A stretch of 64,000 nt of DNA from Trogon surrucura (lineage: Eukaryota; Chordata; Aves; Trogoniformes; Trogonidae). The stretch is from the NCBI GenBank assembly GCA_020746105.1, contig CM036639.1, positions 2,681,501 to 2,745,500 on the forward strand, read 5' to 3'. Below are positions 12,086 through 23,245 of the stretch, one piece after another. A program made the position numbers and the translations under genes. Numbering within the stretch: the stretch's first letter is position 1; each line of letters opens with the position of its first letter. The notes under the pieces are model-generated. The model saw nothing but the letters and a program-made list of their open reading frames with translations, did not search any database and was not told where the DNA came from.

Positions 12086-12997
12086 CAGTTGTAGTGCCAA
12101 GGATTTGAAATGGAAAAGCACTTCAGCCTCTCCCGACTGCGCTGTACAGACTGTTCAGAGTGCCCTGGAGCACCGGCTCGTTTCGTTATCTCTCCAGATG
12201 TCTCGGCAGCCTCAGTCCCAGCGCGAATATCGAGTTTGATGACGGGGTCCCTCGGAGAGCTGGAGCAGGTCAGGCAGTCCTGGAAAATGAGGCGGAGCTG
12301 TGGCATCCTCGGTGCCCCCTCCCGGGACCAAAGGGAGCCCGGCGCGAGGCTGCCCTTCCCCAGAGCTGAGGGGTGGGCAGAGCTGGTGTCGGTGGGTCAC
12401 CGCACGGCTGAACCGGCGCAGAAAGAGAAATGTGCTGGGAAATGGCAGGACAGCTGATAAATTGGACAACGTAACGTGTTCCAGGCATCTCCTGCTGACC
12501 TTTCGCCTTCGGATCGGCACGTACAGCAAGATGGGTCTGGAAACTCCCACCTGAATCAGCTGGGAAAGTTGTGTTCAAGCGCGCTCTTGTTGTGGGAATG
12601 GTGCCTCTCTAATCCACAAATTTTAATTCCCGAGCTTGGGGAAGTCAACAACTTCCCGCAAGTGGAGGAGAAGTCAGAAAGTGGAGGAAATTTCCGTGGG
12701 AAATCGGAGAGATGTGAAGGAATGGTTTTAAACGGTGTGGGAAGCAAGGTCTGATCTGTCCCGACTCTCCAGCACTGCAGGACATTGAGAGGTCGATCCT
12801 CAGCTCTTTGGAGAGAAAATGGCTCGAGGTTCTCAGCACGATCTCTGAATACACATTCCTGCAGGGCTAATTTTCTAAGGATGCCACATAACCCTGGCCA
12901 TACTAGAGGCGATGTGTTTGGGGTTTTTCCTTTCTGTGCCACAAAGCCTGGGATTTCAGTGTTTAATCTTAGGTGCTCTGATCTGAAAGTTGTGCTT
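12086..12997. other. Unique sequence, no gene seen
   Basis: No exon recognised. Short frames on both strands (up to 128 codons) overlap each other and carry no recognisable domain. Confidence 0.5.
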
Positions 12998-13151
12998 CAC
13001 AGAATCACAGAATCACAGAATGTCAGGGATTGGAAGGGACCTCAAAAGATCATCAAGTCCAACCCCCCTGCCAGAGCAGGAACGCCTCGATAATGCTACA
13101 CAGGAACGTGTCCAGGCGGGTCTTGAATGTCTCCAGAGAAGGAGACTCCAC
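12998..13151 (-). mobile_element. CR1 LINE 3' end, antisense, same subfamily as 4.4 kb copy
   Basis: Starts with the tandem octamers CACAGAATCACAGAATCACA, continues through GGATTGGAAGGGACCTCAAA and GATCATCAAGTCCAACCCCC, and stops at GGAGACTCCAC. Its reverse complement aligns without gaps to the 3' end of the 4,415-4,690 copy. By eye about six of ~153 positions differ, all of them transitions. It is truncated at the GTGGAGTCTCC point. The two copies share the unusual core GTGTAGCATTATCGAGGC, which marks a distinct CR1 subfamily. Confidence 0.95.
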
Positions 13152-14685
13152 TTGCTGGTCCCGAGTCTCAAATTTGTGTCTCCAAAATATGACACGTAAG
13201 AGAGGACCCGGCCCTTTAGAATCTGAGCATCCCATCCCACGTCAGCGCCGCTGGACACGACAGGAACGCCAGGGCTGTAACGGTTTGCTTGGAGATAAAG
13301 GTGTTTGCTGGTGAGGCGTAAGACCCCCTCTGGGAAGAGATATTTGTTGAACAAGGGAAGAGCCGGTGAACCCTGTGCAGGGAAAGAGCAAAAAGCTGCA
13401 CGGGGAGGTAATGGGAGACTCTTCCCAGGTCAGGGATTCCTCTGGAGCGGCTGCCGGTGTTGTAGCTTGACAGGTCTGAAGCCATAAATCCTGCAGACGA
13501 ATTTGAGTCAGAGAGGGAGCACTGGCACCTCTTGAACATGTTCGACTGCTGAAGGGGGTTATTTAGGTCTCTGCCACCCACGATGTACGATGTGAAAGAC
13601 ATCACCCAGGTTCCTGTGGAAACATTAAAAGAAATTTGGGGGCTGGCTGGCTTTCGTTTGCCAATTACAATTTAGCTGAGTTGCATTTGCAGGTAGGTGC
13701 AGGCTCGGGAGAGAGGGAGAAGGAGAGGGAGCACAGACTGGGAATGAACACCTTGTAGCCCACGGCCTCTTTGCAAATCAGGGGAGTGATAAACCCCGGG
13801 GATGGTGCATTGCACTGCTCGGGCTTTACCCCCACCGGCTAGAGAAGCTCAGATTTTAGCACTGCAAGTCCACAGCTCAGTCCCCAATGGCTGCGGTGGC
13901 TTTGGCCGTGGACTCTGCACCGCATATTGTTGCCCCAATCGGCAACTTTCCAAAAAGCGAGGTGTCTGATGTTAGAAATCAGAGTTGGCCCCTCCTGGGC
14001 AAAGTGCTGGAGACCGGGGAGGGATGATCCCAGACCCGGGAAGTTTAAAGAGAGAAACCAGGATGGCCAGGAGATGTGGGAAATGCCATTCTCTCCTGCA
14101 AACAAAGCACAAAGGAGGCGGATGAATTTGCTCAGGGCTATGCAGGCAGCCCGTGATGGAGCCAGGAAGCAGAGTCACATCCCCGAGCCCCACTCCATCG
14201 CTCTGGCTGTTCCCCTCTCGAACACGCCGCGTTCCCCGCACCTACACCCTCCGTGTTTATGCAACAACTGGAGACTCTCGGGTTCTGCTGGTGGCTGAGG
14301 GCAGGAGCCCGTGGTAGGAACCCTTGGCCCTACTGAGGAGGGGAAGGAGTTCCCAGGGGATCTTGGATCGGAGCTTCGGGGAGCAGCGGTGTCCTGGGAG
14401 GAGCGGAACGCCCCGCTTTGTTCCCGGCAGCCCCGTGGGCAGAGGGAAGGAGCAGGGGCTGGGCTGCCGGGGGAGCCGAGGCCAATCCTCCCTGCTGCAG
14501 GGGAGATTCTTTATGAGTGCAAGGGAAGGAAAAAAAGGAGGATTAATGAGTGCAAAGGGTGGGGATAGGGCCCAGGGCCTGAAGATTCCCAAACAATAAT
14601 GTCTCAGGTGTGTACATATATATTTATATAAATATCTGGGAACTGTTCCGAAGGTTGAATGAAGGTTCAGTGCTTTACAGAAGGA
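13152..14685. other. Unique sequence with one CNE-like patch, no gene seen
   Basis: No coding exon recognised. The patch at about 13,615-13,695 (GTTTGCCAATTACAATTTAG, GTTGCATTTGCAGG) has the motif-rich look of a regulatory element. A TA-rich stretch lies near 14,607-14,634. Frames up to 129 codons are unremarkable. Confidence 0.5.
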
Positions 14686-14965
14686 GGGATGACCCTGCGG
14701 TTGAAATGTTGGCCTGGATTTCAGAAAACCTGCCCTCTTTCCACGGTTTTCAGTGTGGCTTAGACAAGTTGTTGAGTTTTTCCATGCCTCAGTTTCCCAA
14801 ACTTCTGTTTATGCACTACACCCCTTTCTGCCACCCATTCCTTGGAGGAGGGGTCTGTACCTTCCTTTGCATCCCCAATGCTACGTGTGGTAGGACTGCG
14901 AGCAGGGAACTCATCTCGGGGCTGTTGTAACCCTGCAGGTAGTGAGCTATGCTGAGAAATGCCCA
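14686..14965 (+). mobile_element. MIR / CORE-SINE remnant, sense on +
   Basis: Worn but ordered match to a MIR-type SINE. A tRNA-like head GGGATGACCCTGCGGTTGA (14,686) is followed by GGCCTGGATTTCAGAAAACC, then GTGTGGCTTAGACAAGTTGTT (the 'GTGACCTTGGGCAAGT' region), then ATGCCTCAGTTTCCCAAACT near 14,784. A tail-like GGGGCTGTTGTAACC lies near 14,918. Heavy divergence implies an old insertion that predates birds. The 3' boundary is approximate. Confidence 0.6.
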
Positions 14966-16100
14966 TACAACGGTGAGAAAAAGGGTAAAGACTTGAGGAA
15001 ACAAGAGTGTGGAAGCTTCAGGGTCCCAAGGTGTCTGTCCTGACTAAAGTTTCTGTAGCTGAAAACGCTGGTGAAGGTGGAGGAAGAGTGAAATTTTCTG
15101 AAATTTATTCCATTTGGATTAAGTTTTGGCAAGTTCTTTTCATGGAGAAAAAGATTTTTATTTTCTGCCAGCTCTGGATCCTGTATTTCAGTAACTCCAG
15201 GGCACCAAAGGAGGAAGGGAGCTGAGGTTCAGCCTGGTCTTGGATATCTGGAAGATGGAAAAGCTTTAGTGATGTTTGGCTTGTCCAGTGACATGAGGGG
15301 CTGGGCTTCAACGAGGTCTTCTCCTCAGTGGCAGGTGAAGGAGGGAGAGGTGTTCCAGGAGCAAAGCAGCCACCTCCTCCAGACGGGAGATGAAAGGGAC
15401 AGGCAGAGACAGGACACTGACAGCTGGATAGAGGTAATCATTATTACAGCAAATCTTAAAAGCTGCCATAATCCCCATCTCCCCCCGCCCTTTCATCCCC
15501 ATCTCTTTGAGTCTTCACTGGATGCCAAAGGTAGATTTCTTAACAGGCAGAAATTCCCGAGAAATGATGTCCCCTGGCTTGTACGTGCTTTGACACCTTC
15601 TCCGTCCCTTACCCGCCCGTGGCAGAGCCATGGTTTACCACTCCTGCGTGCCCAAATGGCCCTGCAGTGGGGTTCCTTTCTGTGGGCATCCCCTCCCTGG
15701 CTTCACACAAGCCTGCCAGGAGTTGGGTTCAGCCTCCACGCCTGTCCTGGTCTCACGGTGGAGCCTGCCAGCGGGGACGCTTTCACAGCTCCCACAGGCA
15801 CAGAGCACGGGGCTCCCCGAGCGACGGACGGCACCGGTTCCGTGTCGGCCTGGCCGGCGTTCAAACCAGGAGAGAGAAGAAACGTCTCCAGGCTCATTCC
15901 CATTCCCTTTAACCATCTGGTCCGATGTTGCTGGAGCCTTCCCTGCCTTAGAAGGAGGCCCAGCTCGGCTCTTTGTGGTATCTTTCCTTCTGCCAGGCTC
16001 CGTCTCTGCTTTCATCCTCGGTGCCATGCCCGCCCCCTCATCCGCTTTGATTCTAGGACCTGACTAGAAGACTGGTTTAGGGAATGTCTTGTCAAGTCCA
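14966..16100. other. Unique sequence, no gene seen
   Basis: No recognisable exon. The 264-codon frame at 15,269-16,063 (+) overlaps 130-145 codon frames in other registers and on the other strand. It has no domain or consistent signal and is judged a chance frame. Confidence 0.5.
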
Positions 16101-16135
16101 CCTCCTCCCCCTCTCCTCCTCCTCCTCCTCCTCCC
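16101..16135. repeat. (CTC)n / (GGA)n simple repeat
   Basis: Nearly pure CTC triplets with small interruptions; a pyrimidine-only tract on + that can form H-DNA-like structures. Confidence 0.95.
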
Positions 16136-16518
16136 CAAGGGCCTTCTGCATTGTCTCACTGTGGTGTAGACGGAGCCCGGGAGAAGATCAAAGCCCAACG
16201 GTCTTTTTTTAGCTGGGGGAGGAATGTGAGATGCCTCCTGCGCTGGGAGCTGTCGCCAGCCCCAGCAGAGTGTTCCTCTCAGTAACTCGAGACTCCTGTC
16301 CCTGGAGGCATCTCCAGGATTGACGGGTGACACGGGGCTGCTCTGAGCAGGCAGAGCCTTCCCAACAAGTCTGACTTTGCACCCAGAGCTCCCCGTCAAG
16401 GATTTGAAGATGTCTGCGGTTAGGATGGGATGTGCCTCCTAATATTCAGCCTCGGCAGAACTTACCTGGATGGGATTAACCCTTTCCAGAGCTTCATCTT
16501 TCTTCTCTGCTTCAAGTT
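16136..16518. other. Unique sequence, no gene seen
   Basis: No recognisable feature between the triplet repeat and the short CR1 end. Confidence 0.5.
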
Positions 16519-16580
16519 AATGGTTGGACTCGACGACCTTAAAGGTCTTTTCCAACCTAGACAATTCTTTGATTCTAGAA
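16519..16580 (+). mobile_element. Short CR1 LINE 3' tail, sense on +
   Basis: Contains GGTTGGACTCGACGACCTTA, AAGGTCTTTTCCAACCTAGA and a degenerate octamer end near 16,563-16,577 (ATTCTTTGATTCTAGAATGA). Only the last ~60 bases of a CR1 are recognisable, so it is either severely 5'-truncated or eroded upstream. Confidence 0.88.
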
Positions 16581-17587
16581 TGATGAGCGGCCTCTTTCTG
16601 CTTTTAGTTGTGAATGGTTTTCTTCCTCTCTTCCTCGCTTGCCCTTCACACAACTCCCATCAGCCCCATTTCTCAAGACCACCAGGACGCTGTGGAACTG
16701 CTCGCCAGCGGGTTGGCGATGGTGACAGGCTTCACTACCAGACAACTACACCTGCGATCCTACTCACTAAAGCATAACCTGCCACCACTGGGCTCAAAAA
16801 TCGCTCCAGCATTTCCCACAGTAGCAGAAGACTCTGAGCCACCTGCTGAAGAAGTTCATGACCCATTTTGACCTTGATGGTTACATCGAACCAATATCTA
16901 TTGCTGCGAAGAGCGCAGAGCCCGGGCGGTGTGTGTAGCATATGACTGGTGTCTTCTTCGAGGCAGATTCAGACTCACGGTTTCCACATGTGAATTTTTC
17001 CCAGCCCCACTCTGGGCAGGGACTTCTGGCATCCGTGAGCGAAGATGGGATTCCTCAAACCCTGGAGCCTCGGGCAGGCTTTCTGTGCCTCTGTTGCTGG
17101 CAGGGAGCGCAGTTTGCTGCCAGGAAAACTGATAAACACTTTGCTCAGAGGGATTGTTCGCTGAATAAATGAAAAGGAAACAGCGTGAGTAGATGGGGAG
17201 GAGGTAAATTCTCTGCCCTTATCGCGCCCTGATTAACAGAGACCTCAGCCAGAGAAGAAGTGTGTGTAGTGAAGCAATCCCATGTGTTTATAATGTTTAT
17301 GCATATTGTTAGGGCGTTTTTCTTGGACTGTTGGAGTCAAGTCTTTGCCTTCAGTGGATCAGGCATCAGCTCTTCCCGCTGGATCCCTTCCTTTGTCTTG
17401 TCTGTTGGGACTCAGGAGCTCTTTAGGCCAGAGTCATCTCTCCTGGCACGAGGGGCGCCGCGCCACCCCCTCTGAAGCGAGGAGAACGCCCCTGAACTGA
17501 AACGGGTCGTGTTCTCCACCCAAAGGACTCGCTGAGCCTTCGAGATGCTCTCACCGGCCCCTACGCGGCAGATCCTCAGCCTGATCT
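16581..17587. other. Unique sequence, no gene seen
   Basis: No recognisable exon, repeat or RNA gene. Frames of 60-85 codons are unremarkable. Confidence 0.5.
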
Positions 17588-17715
17588 CTTCGGTGGGGAA
17601 ACCGAGGCACGGAACAGCACTCCGGGGTCATATGCTGATTGTGTGGCTGAGCCGGGAACGCAGACAAGGTCTCTTGCCTGCTGGGCCTGTGCTTCAGCCA
17701 CAATCCATCTCCCTG
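17588..17715 (-). mobile_element. MIR / CORE-SINE remnant, sense on -
   Basis: Reverse-strand MIR order is clear: GGTGGGGAAACCGAGGCACG (17,592), a worn GGGGTCATATGCTGATTGTG (the 'GGTCACACAG' region), GGCTGAGCCGGGAACGCAG near 17,645, AAGGTCTCTTGCCTGCTGGG, and CTGTGCTTCAGCCACAATCC. This is close to the full core of the SINE. Confidence 0.65.
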
Positions 17716-19119
17716 CCCAAGGCCCTTTCTGTCTTCAAAGTGTTCCACAAACAATTGAGGTCTTTGAACTCCTCCTCATCCTGGTTAGTTTGAAAGACGA
17801 GGCAGGGGAGGAAACACCTTCCTAAACTTAGCCCCCAGCCAGCCAATACTTTTGGGAACTGTGTTTGATTAGGCCTGGGGAGCAGTAATTCGGTCTGAGG
17901 TTTGTCCAAAAAAAAAAATAATAAATCCTTTCCTCTCTGGTTAGGAAGCTGCTTCTCGTGAACAGCAGCAGGATTAGGTACCGTCGCCTACGAAACCGGG
18001 CTTGCTGACTGCTCAGTGAGTTATTCACAGCTCTTGCTGTGCCCGTGACGTGCCCCTCTCCTCCGAACCAGTATTTCCCTGCCCTCACCCCTGGCATTTC
18101 TCCGCCAGATGCCCAGCGAGCGCAGGAGAGAGCAGAGCAGGGGCTGTGCTCTCTTTTGGAGCTGCCCTCAGTCCCAAAGCGGTGACACAGGCTCTTGGGG
18201 TGATGGACCTCTGCCCCGAGGATGCTCACTGACTCCTACGCAACAAGACAGACAGGTCTGAAATAAAGCTCTTTTTTTTTTCCCCCACGGAGAAAACAAA
18301 TTGCAAAAGAAAGAGTCAGGCAGGACAACCCCTGAGCTGAAGTAAGGGTGGATGCCTCCCTAACCAAGCCTCCCCGTGAGCTGCCCCAGCCCTTCCAAAT
18401 GTCCCATCTCTGCAGCTTTCCTACCAGAGCCAAGAAGGAAAGGACTGAAGCTCGATGGGGAAAAGCTGATCTTGTGGCATTTCCTGCTGGGGCTGGAAGC
18501 TCGCCACGCGTGAGCCTTCGCGTGAGATTTGCAGCCCAGGAAAACACACGAGTCAGACAGTTCGGACGGAGAGTCGTGCGGTCCCCTCACGCTCCGGAGG
18601 CAGGCGAGCGGCCAGCCCCACACCCCTCTGTGCCCCACACTCTTGGGGATCACTGTGAAAAGCTGGAGGTAATTTTATACCAAGCAAAAGTGAGTTTGGT
18701 TTCTCGATTTTGCTTCCTGGGACGCGGTGCAGGGCTCTCAGCTGAGTGTGGGTTTTTACCAAAAGCTGCTGTCACGTGCTGCTTCCACCCATCCGGTGGC
18801 GATACCCCCTGGCTTTGGGATCTTCGTTTTACAGCCTGTCCCCTGCTTTCCTCTCCTCATCCAGGGCCCAGGCTCATGCAGGGCCCAGGCACTAAATGTC
18901 TGGATATTGGGCAAAAGGAAAATACTACAAATTTGCCCACATGTGCATGTGTGACTTCCACCTTCCAAGCGACTGGAAAAACACAACAAATCAGATTACA
19001 GCAGGCAGGTGTTGCCATTGGTTGGCAATTCCAGCCGTCAAAGTCGCGTGTTCCCTTCGAGTGCTTTGGGAAATCTTAATAATAGATGGTCTTAGCAAAA
19101 GGAAACCGCGGCAAATAAG
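17716..19119. other. Unique sequence, no gene seen
   Basis: No recognisable exon. The 243-codon frame at 18,348-19,079 (+) has no domain features and is paralleled by antisense frames. A 10-bp A-run lies near 17,910. Nothing else stands out. Confidence 0.5.
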
Positions 19120-19560
19120 GTAGATCTGGCCTTGAAGTAATTCCTGATGAATTATAAAATATCGAACGGTTGCTTTGTGCAAATTTTGCGTAATGGCACA
19201 AGCTTTGACTGAAACCTCTTGGTATTATTTCATCATTTGTGTTCCTCCTCCCAGTGCCGTGTTCTGAACTGAAAAAAAAAAGATCTTGAGGTTTTTCTGC
19301 TTCGTCTTCTCAGCAGATGGAAATGCACATGACCGCCCTGAAATGAATTCCACTGTTGTTGGTTATTAGCAGCTGAAGTTCCACTCCCGTGTTTTTAAAT
19401 AATAATTGCAATTGTGATGCTTTAAAGATGCCCTCAGGCCCCCGAGCATAATTTATCTTTTCATCTGTGTTTACACAGCAGTTAGAACAACGGGATCTAT
19501 ATTCCGATAAGGGCTTTTGGTCATTGCAATAATACTCATAAGTAATAGGAGATGATTGGG
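19120..19560. promoter_or_regulatory. Long AT-rich block resembling conserved non-coding DNA
   Basis: About 440 bases of A/T-rich, motif-dense DNA. Examples are GTGCAAATTTTGCGTAATGG near 19,177, TAAATAATAATTGCAATTGT near 19,398, CATAATTTATC and TCATTGCAATAATACTC near 19,522. It contrasts with the GC-rich DNA beginning near 19,900. It resembles a cluster of vertebrate CNEs; this is a composition-based inference. Confidence 0.35.
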
Positions 19561-19909
19561 AAGAAAAAGGGGAGCTTGTAGGAAAATACTTGGAATGCCT
19601 CCTCCTTTTACTAATTTCAAAGCCTGTAATAGTTCGAGATCTTCAGTTTTTAGTTTAGAAAATCGCAGCTGGCTCCTACAAAGACCGTTTGCGCCGCCCG
19701 ATGAGGCTCTCGGCCACAGGCTCTTTGCTGCTGCCCAGGCTACTGAGATGCCAACGAGACTAGATGCAAAGAAAGCCAAGTATTTCAACCCTGGGCTCCC
19801 AAAAATATTAGAATTGTTGGGGATTATTATTATTTTTGAAGTTCTAGCATCTCTATGTTTCTTACAATTCATTACAGACATTCTACTGAGTCTTGCTGGC
19901 GCACGAGCA
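19561..19909. other. Unique sequence, no gene seen
   Basis: AT-leaning transition zone between a CNE-like block and a CpG-rich block. A 159-codon antisense frame (19,471-19,950) spans it but has no recognisable domain. Confidence 0.45.
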
Positions 19910-20340
19910 GGATGGAGGGAGCTCGTCCGCGGGTGGAAAAGGGGAAGCACTCGGGGCCTTTTTGCTCTCCTGAGAGATTTTGGGCGCCGAGCCTATTTCC
20001 TAGCCTCGCCTCCGGTTCGTTAGCCTTCGTTAGCCGTTACCCACCCACCGCCCCAAGCACAGGTCCCAGGGCGGCTGCGTGAAGGGAGGCTCTCGAAGGA
20101 CGCCGCGCACCCGTGTCGGACAATTCGGGAACTCTGTGCCGCGGAACATCCCCTGTGATGGGAGCAAGAGCTTGTTTATGTAGGGTCACGGGAGGGGAAT
20201 TTCGCGGGGGAATGAGTCACTGCAGGGAAAAGGCAGCGCTGCGGGAAGGGCGCTGACCGCCCGAGTGCAGCTTTTGGCTTGGTCGTAGGTTTTCTGGCTG
20301 GCCTGGATAGGACACATCTCGCCGCGGTGCCTTAACGCCT
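19910..20340. promoter_or_regulatory. CpG-rich block
   Basis: CpG dinucleotides are frequent, for example CGCCGCGCACCCG near 20,101 and GCCGCGG near 20,139. The density is lower and patchier than at 24.9 kb. It may be a weak or orphan CpG island. No first exon is recognisable. Confidence 0.3.
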
Positions 20341-21804
20341 CCCAGTCCCCTTCCCACCATCTAGGACTTGAGGGTACTGGGTCTTCCTCTCCTCGCAGGC
20401 AACCCAGGCAGTGCTGGCAAGGTCTGTAGCTACCACCAACCCCGATCACACAAACTGATCCTCACTGGCAATATTCATCCCGAGAACATCCCTGGCAGCC
20501 TTCTCCTGCGGAGTGCTGCAGCCTTTCCTACCAGAGGGAAGAGTCTTCCCCATCCTGCAGGTTTATTTGCACTTCTCGGGCTTGAAGGACGATTTTTCCT
20601 TCCCCTCCCCAGCGCCGGGTTCCTCCTCACCACGAGATGTCTCTGCTCAGCTGCGCCAAGGCAACGTTTTTGCGGAGGGATGGGTGTGTGTGAGGGGGAA
20701 ATTTCAGCCAGATGAGGGAGATCTTGTTTGGTTTTAAATGAATTAAGGTAGAAAATCGCAGCCATGAAGGTGGAAGTTTTTGGTCACTCACTTTGCTTTC
20801 GGGAGGGTCACCCGCCTGACCTTGCCCCCGCAGCCCTACAGGCGGCACCTGGGAGGTTCCTGTTTGTCAGCACGGACCCCGGAGCCACCCAAGGGAGAGG
20901 GACCGGCTGAGTTCAGAGGACACGGGGCACGACGCCACGCGGCCGCGTCATGCAGCTGGCTCCTGCCTCGTCAGCGCAGGGGGGCGGGTGGCAGAAGAAG
21001 GAGGCGCAGCTGATGGGGGGTGCGAGGGGTTTGGAGACCAGCTTGGACTCCTCTAATGAGCTCCCCGGGGAAAAGAGAGAGCGTTACGTGGTCGGGCAGG
21101 CGGGCGATTCTGCGGGTGCCACCTCTGTTTCGAGCGGGGAGCCTGACAGAGCTTTTCTGCACCCAAAGCACTTCTGTGGAGCATCCTCCTGCTTGTTCCT
21201 GAGAGCAGCAGGGAGATACAGAGATGCCTGAGCTGTAGCAGAGCAACCACCACCCCGTCTCAGCCACCACTGCTGGGGTGGACAGGAGATGGTGCTGTGA
21301 CCCTTCGTGGCCGTCCCGGGGCCGGCCCTGGGGCTCGCAGTGTTGCCATGTGGCCTGTCTCTGCTTCTAGCTTGGTGGTAGCAGCAACTCCCTGGTGGCA
21401 ATTGCTCCAAATCCCAAACTGGTCAGAAATGTCCATAAAGTTCACTGTTCTGGAGTCCAACGGCCTCCACCCCTTTCTCTTTTGCTTCCTTAGGCATCCT
21501 CTTAGCAAAATCTAGTCTCCACCTCTGCCTTCCGTGGCCCAGAGCCACCTCGCTGCTGGGAGTGAGCAGTGCATGGAAATGGGGAGGATTTGCCTTTGCT
21601 GATCTGCTCCCAGCAACCAGAGGGACCAAGTCCATCTTAATTACGTGCCCATTTGTGATCTGAACACCAAAGAATTCAGCTGGGCTGCAGCTGAGGCATA
21701 AGAATGGGATGCGACCAGGACAAGGTTCCTCGCATCCGTCTCAGCTCTAACACGGCGTCACTCACCGACAGGCTTCAAAGCGACCCTGAGGAGCCAAAGG
21801 GTTG
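20341..21804. other. GC-rich unique sequence, no gene seen
   Basis: A second CpG-bearing patch lies at about 20,840-21,130, with G-runs around 20,980-21,030. No recognisable coding exon is present; overlapping frames of 60-115 codons on both strands have no domain character. Confidence 0.45.
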
Positions 21805-21900
21805 CAAAGGGTGAGGTGACACGCTCAGGGCCAACATGGGTGGCAGTGGCAAAGCCAAAGCCTACCCTGAGTGCTGTGCTCTAACCACTGGGTGACACTA
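21805..21900 (-). mobile_element. MIR / CORE-SINE remnant, sense on -
   Basis: Reverse-strand MIR landmarks: GGGTGAGGTGACACGCTCAG (21,810), GGGTGGCAGTGGCAAAGCC, then GAGTGCTGTGCTCTAACCAC near 21,870 and TGGGTGACACT at the tRNA-like head. Immediately downstream, GGGCCTCAGTTTCCCCAACC (21,916) is a MIR-like phrase in the opposite direction, suggesting a second fragment or a head-to-head pair. Confidence 0.6.
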
Positions 21901-23029
21901 TTTCTTCCCTGCTCTGGGCCTCAGTTTCCCCAACCTGGCCTCCACGTGTGAAGGAAGGACGAGAAGCCAAGCCCTGCATGTGCTCGGGGCTGGTGTGATA
22001 AAGAACGTGGCCGGCACATGATCCTGCTTTGCCAGTTTGCCGCTGCCAGCTCAGATCTCGCCGGGGATGATGCCAACAGACGCCAAGTGCCAGCTGCTGG
22101 CACGGCTGGGGGCAGGTTGGAGGGAGCCCCTTTGGGAAACGAACCTCCCAGACTCCGGGACGAGATAAGGCGATCGGGGCGGAGGGCGCAGCTCAGTCTG
22201 CGTCTGGAGCAATGTTTTCGTTCCCGCTCGCCGGAGCATCCGTGGTAGGGAGAACCTCGATAGGTGGCCTCGCTGGGGTGGAGGATGTTGCTGGAGCGAG
22301 CGCGAGGCGCTGAGAGCTCGCAGGCAACTGAGCGAGGCAGCCCAAGCAAATAACTCGTCGGGGAGAGGAGCCAGGGAAAAGTCTCTGATCGCTGCATATT
22401 AAAGCCGCGTGGTGCCGAAACCCTTATTAGCACACACAATCCTAATTGTGTTGTTTGCATGTGCTGTTCTGTACTTGCCTTTCTAACAACAAGGGAACTG
22501 ACAGGAAAAGCAATGGGGATGCCCACGGCAGTCTGGGCTTGGATCAGCTGCAGAGATTTTGATTTCCGATAAGGTGAAGCCGTGGTGATTTATACCCCCT
22601 CCACTTCCTTCCTCGTGGGGATGAAGACATCCCGGAGGAGTCCTCTTCTTCCCAGGACATTCTTGGGTGATCTCATCGTGCTCTGCCTCTACCTGTGCCG
22701 GCACCGGCAAAACCAACGCTTGCGCTTCGCGCACGATCCCAGCGGCGTGGTGGCGGGGAAACTGAGTCACGAAGGGGTTAGTGAGGGTTATATCGAAGAG
22801 ACCCGATCCGGTATTGAGGGAGTTCCCTCAGCGGGTTCAGCAGGCTTTGGATGGGCAGCTTGCACAAGGAGGAGCCTTGCCGTTGCCCTCTTTTCTGCCC
22901 CACATTGTGGAGCAGGACACAAAGGACCTCCTTTTCGCTCGTGGCATCCATTCAGCGCAGCGGAGTCGTGACAGATTTGGCCACTTGGGAATTTCGCTGA
23001 AGGCAACAGAGCATGGGCTGGAGGTGGAA
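21901..23029. other. Unique sequence with a CpG-bearing patch, no gene seen
   Basis: A CpG-rich patch lies at about 22,145-22,350. The 201-codon antisense frame (21,921-22,526) and the 129-codon + frame (22,582-22,971) show no recognisable domain. The latter contains a short hydrophobic run followed by basic residues, which is not enough to call a membrane protein. Confidence 0.45.
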
Positions 23030-23245
23030 ACCCTCCGTGACCCTGGGCACTTCCCCCAATCTCCCTGGACTGCTCCTCAAAGTGGGGGTGATGGGGATAA
23101 GAATATTTCCTTTGTCTAGGGAGGCTGGAAGCCTTGCAGGGCTGGGCTCTCTCTGCGAGCGTGTCTGTGCAGTGCTCGGCACAGCGGGGCTTGGAGCTGG
23201 GTGAAGGCCCCCGGGCACTATCCTAATATAAATAATAATGAAGCA
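23030..23245 (+). mobile_element. MIR-type SINE remnant with intact 3' tail, sense on +
   Basis: The order fits an amniote MIR/CORE-SINE. CGTGACCCTGGGCACTTCCC (23,036) comes first, then a worn pyrimidine stretch, GGGGGTGATGGGGATAAGAA, and AGCCTTGCAGGGCTGGGCTC. The diagnostic tail follows: GTCTGTGCAGTGCTCGGCAC (23,163), GGGGCTTGG, CACTATCCTAATATAAATAA and ending TAATAATG. I recall this tail as common in old reptile and bird SINE copies; the exact subfamily is not assigned. Confidence 0.65.

Noticed and set aside
15269-16063. 264-codon + frame as a gene
   Set aside because: Competing 130-145 codon frames share the DNA on both strands and no protein family is recognisable.
17900-17925. Short A-rich run as a SINE tail
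   Set aside because: Too short and no SINE body precedes it.
22582-22971. 129-codon frame with a hydrophobic segment followed by basic residues
   Set aside because: Single short segment, no family match, no flanking exon signals; consistent with chance.
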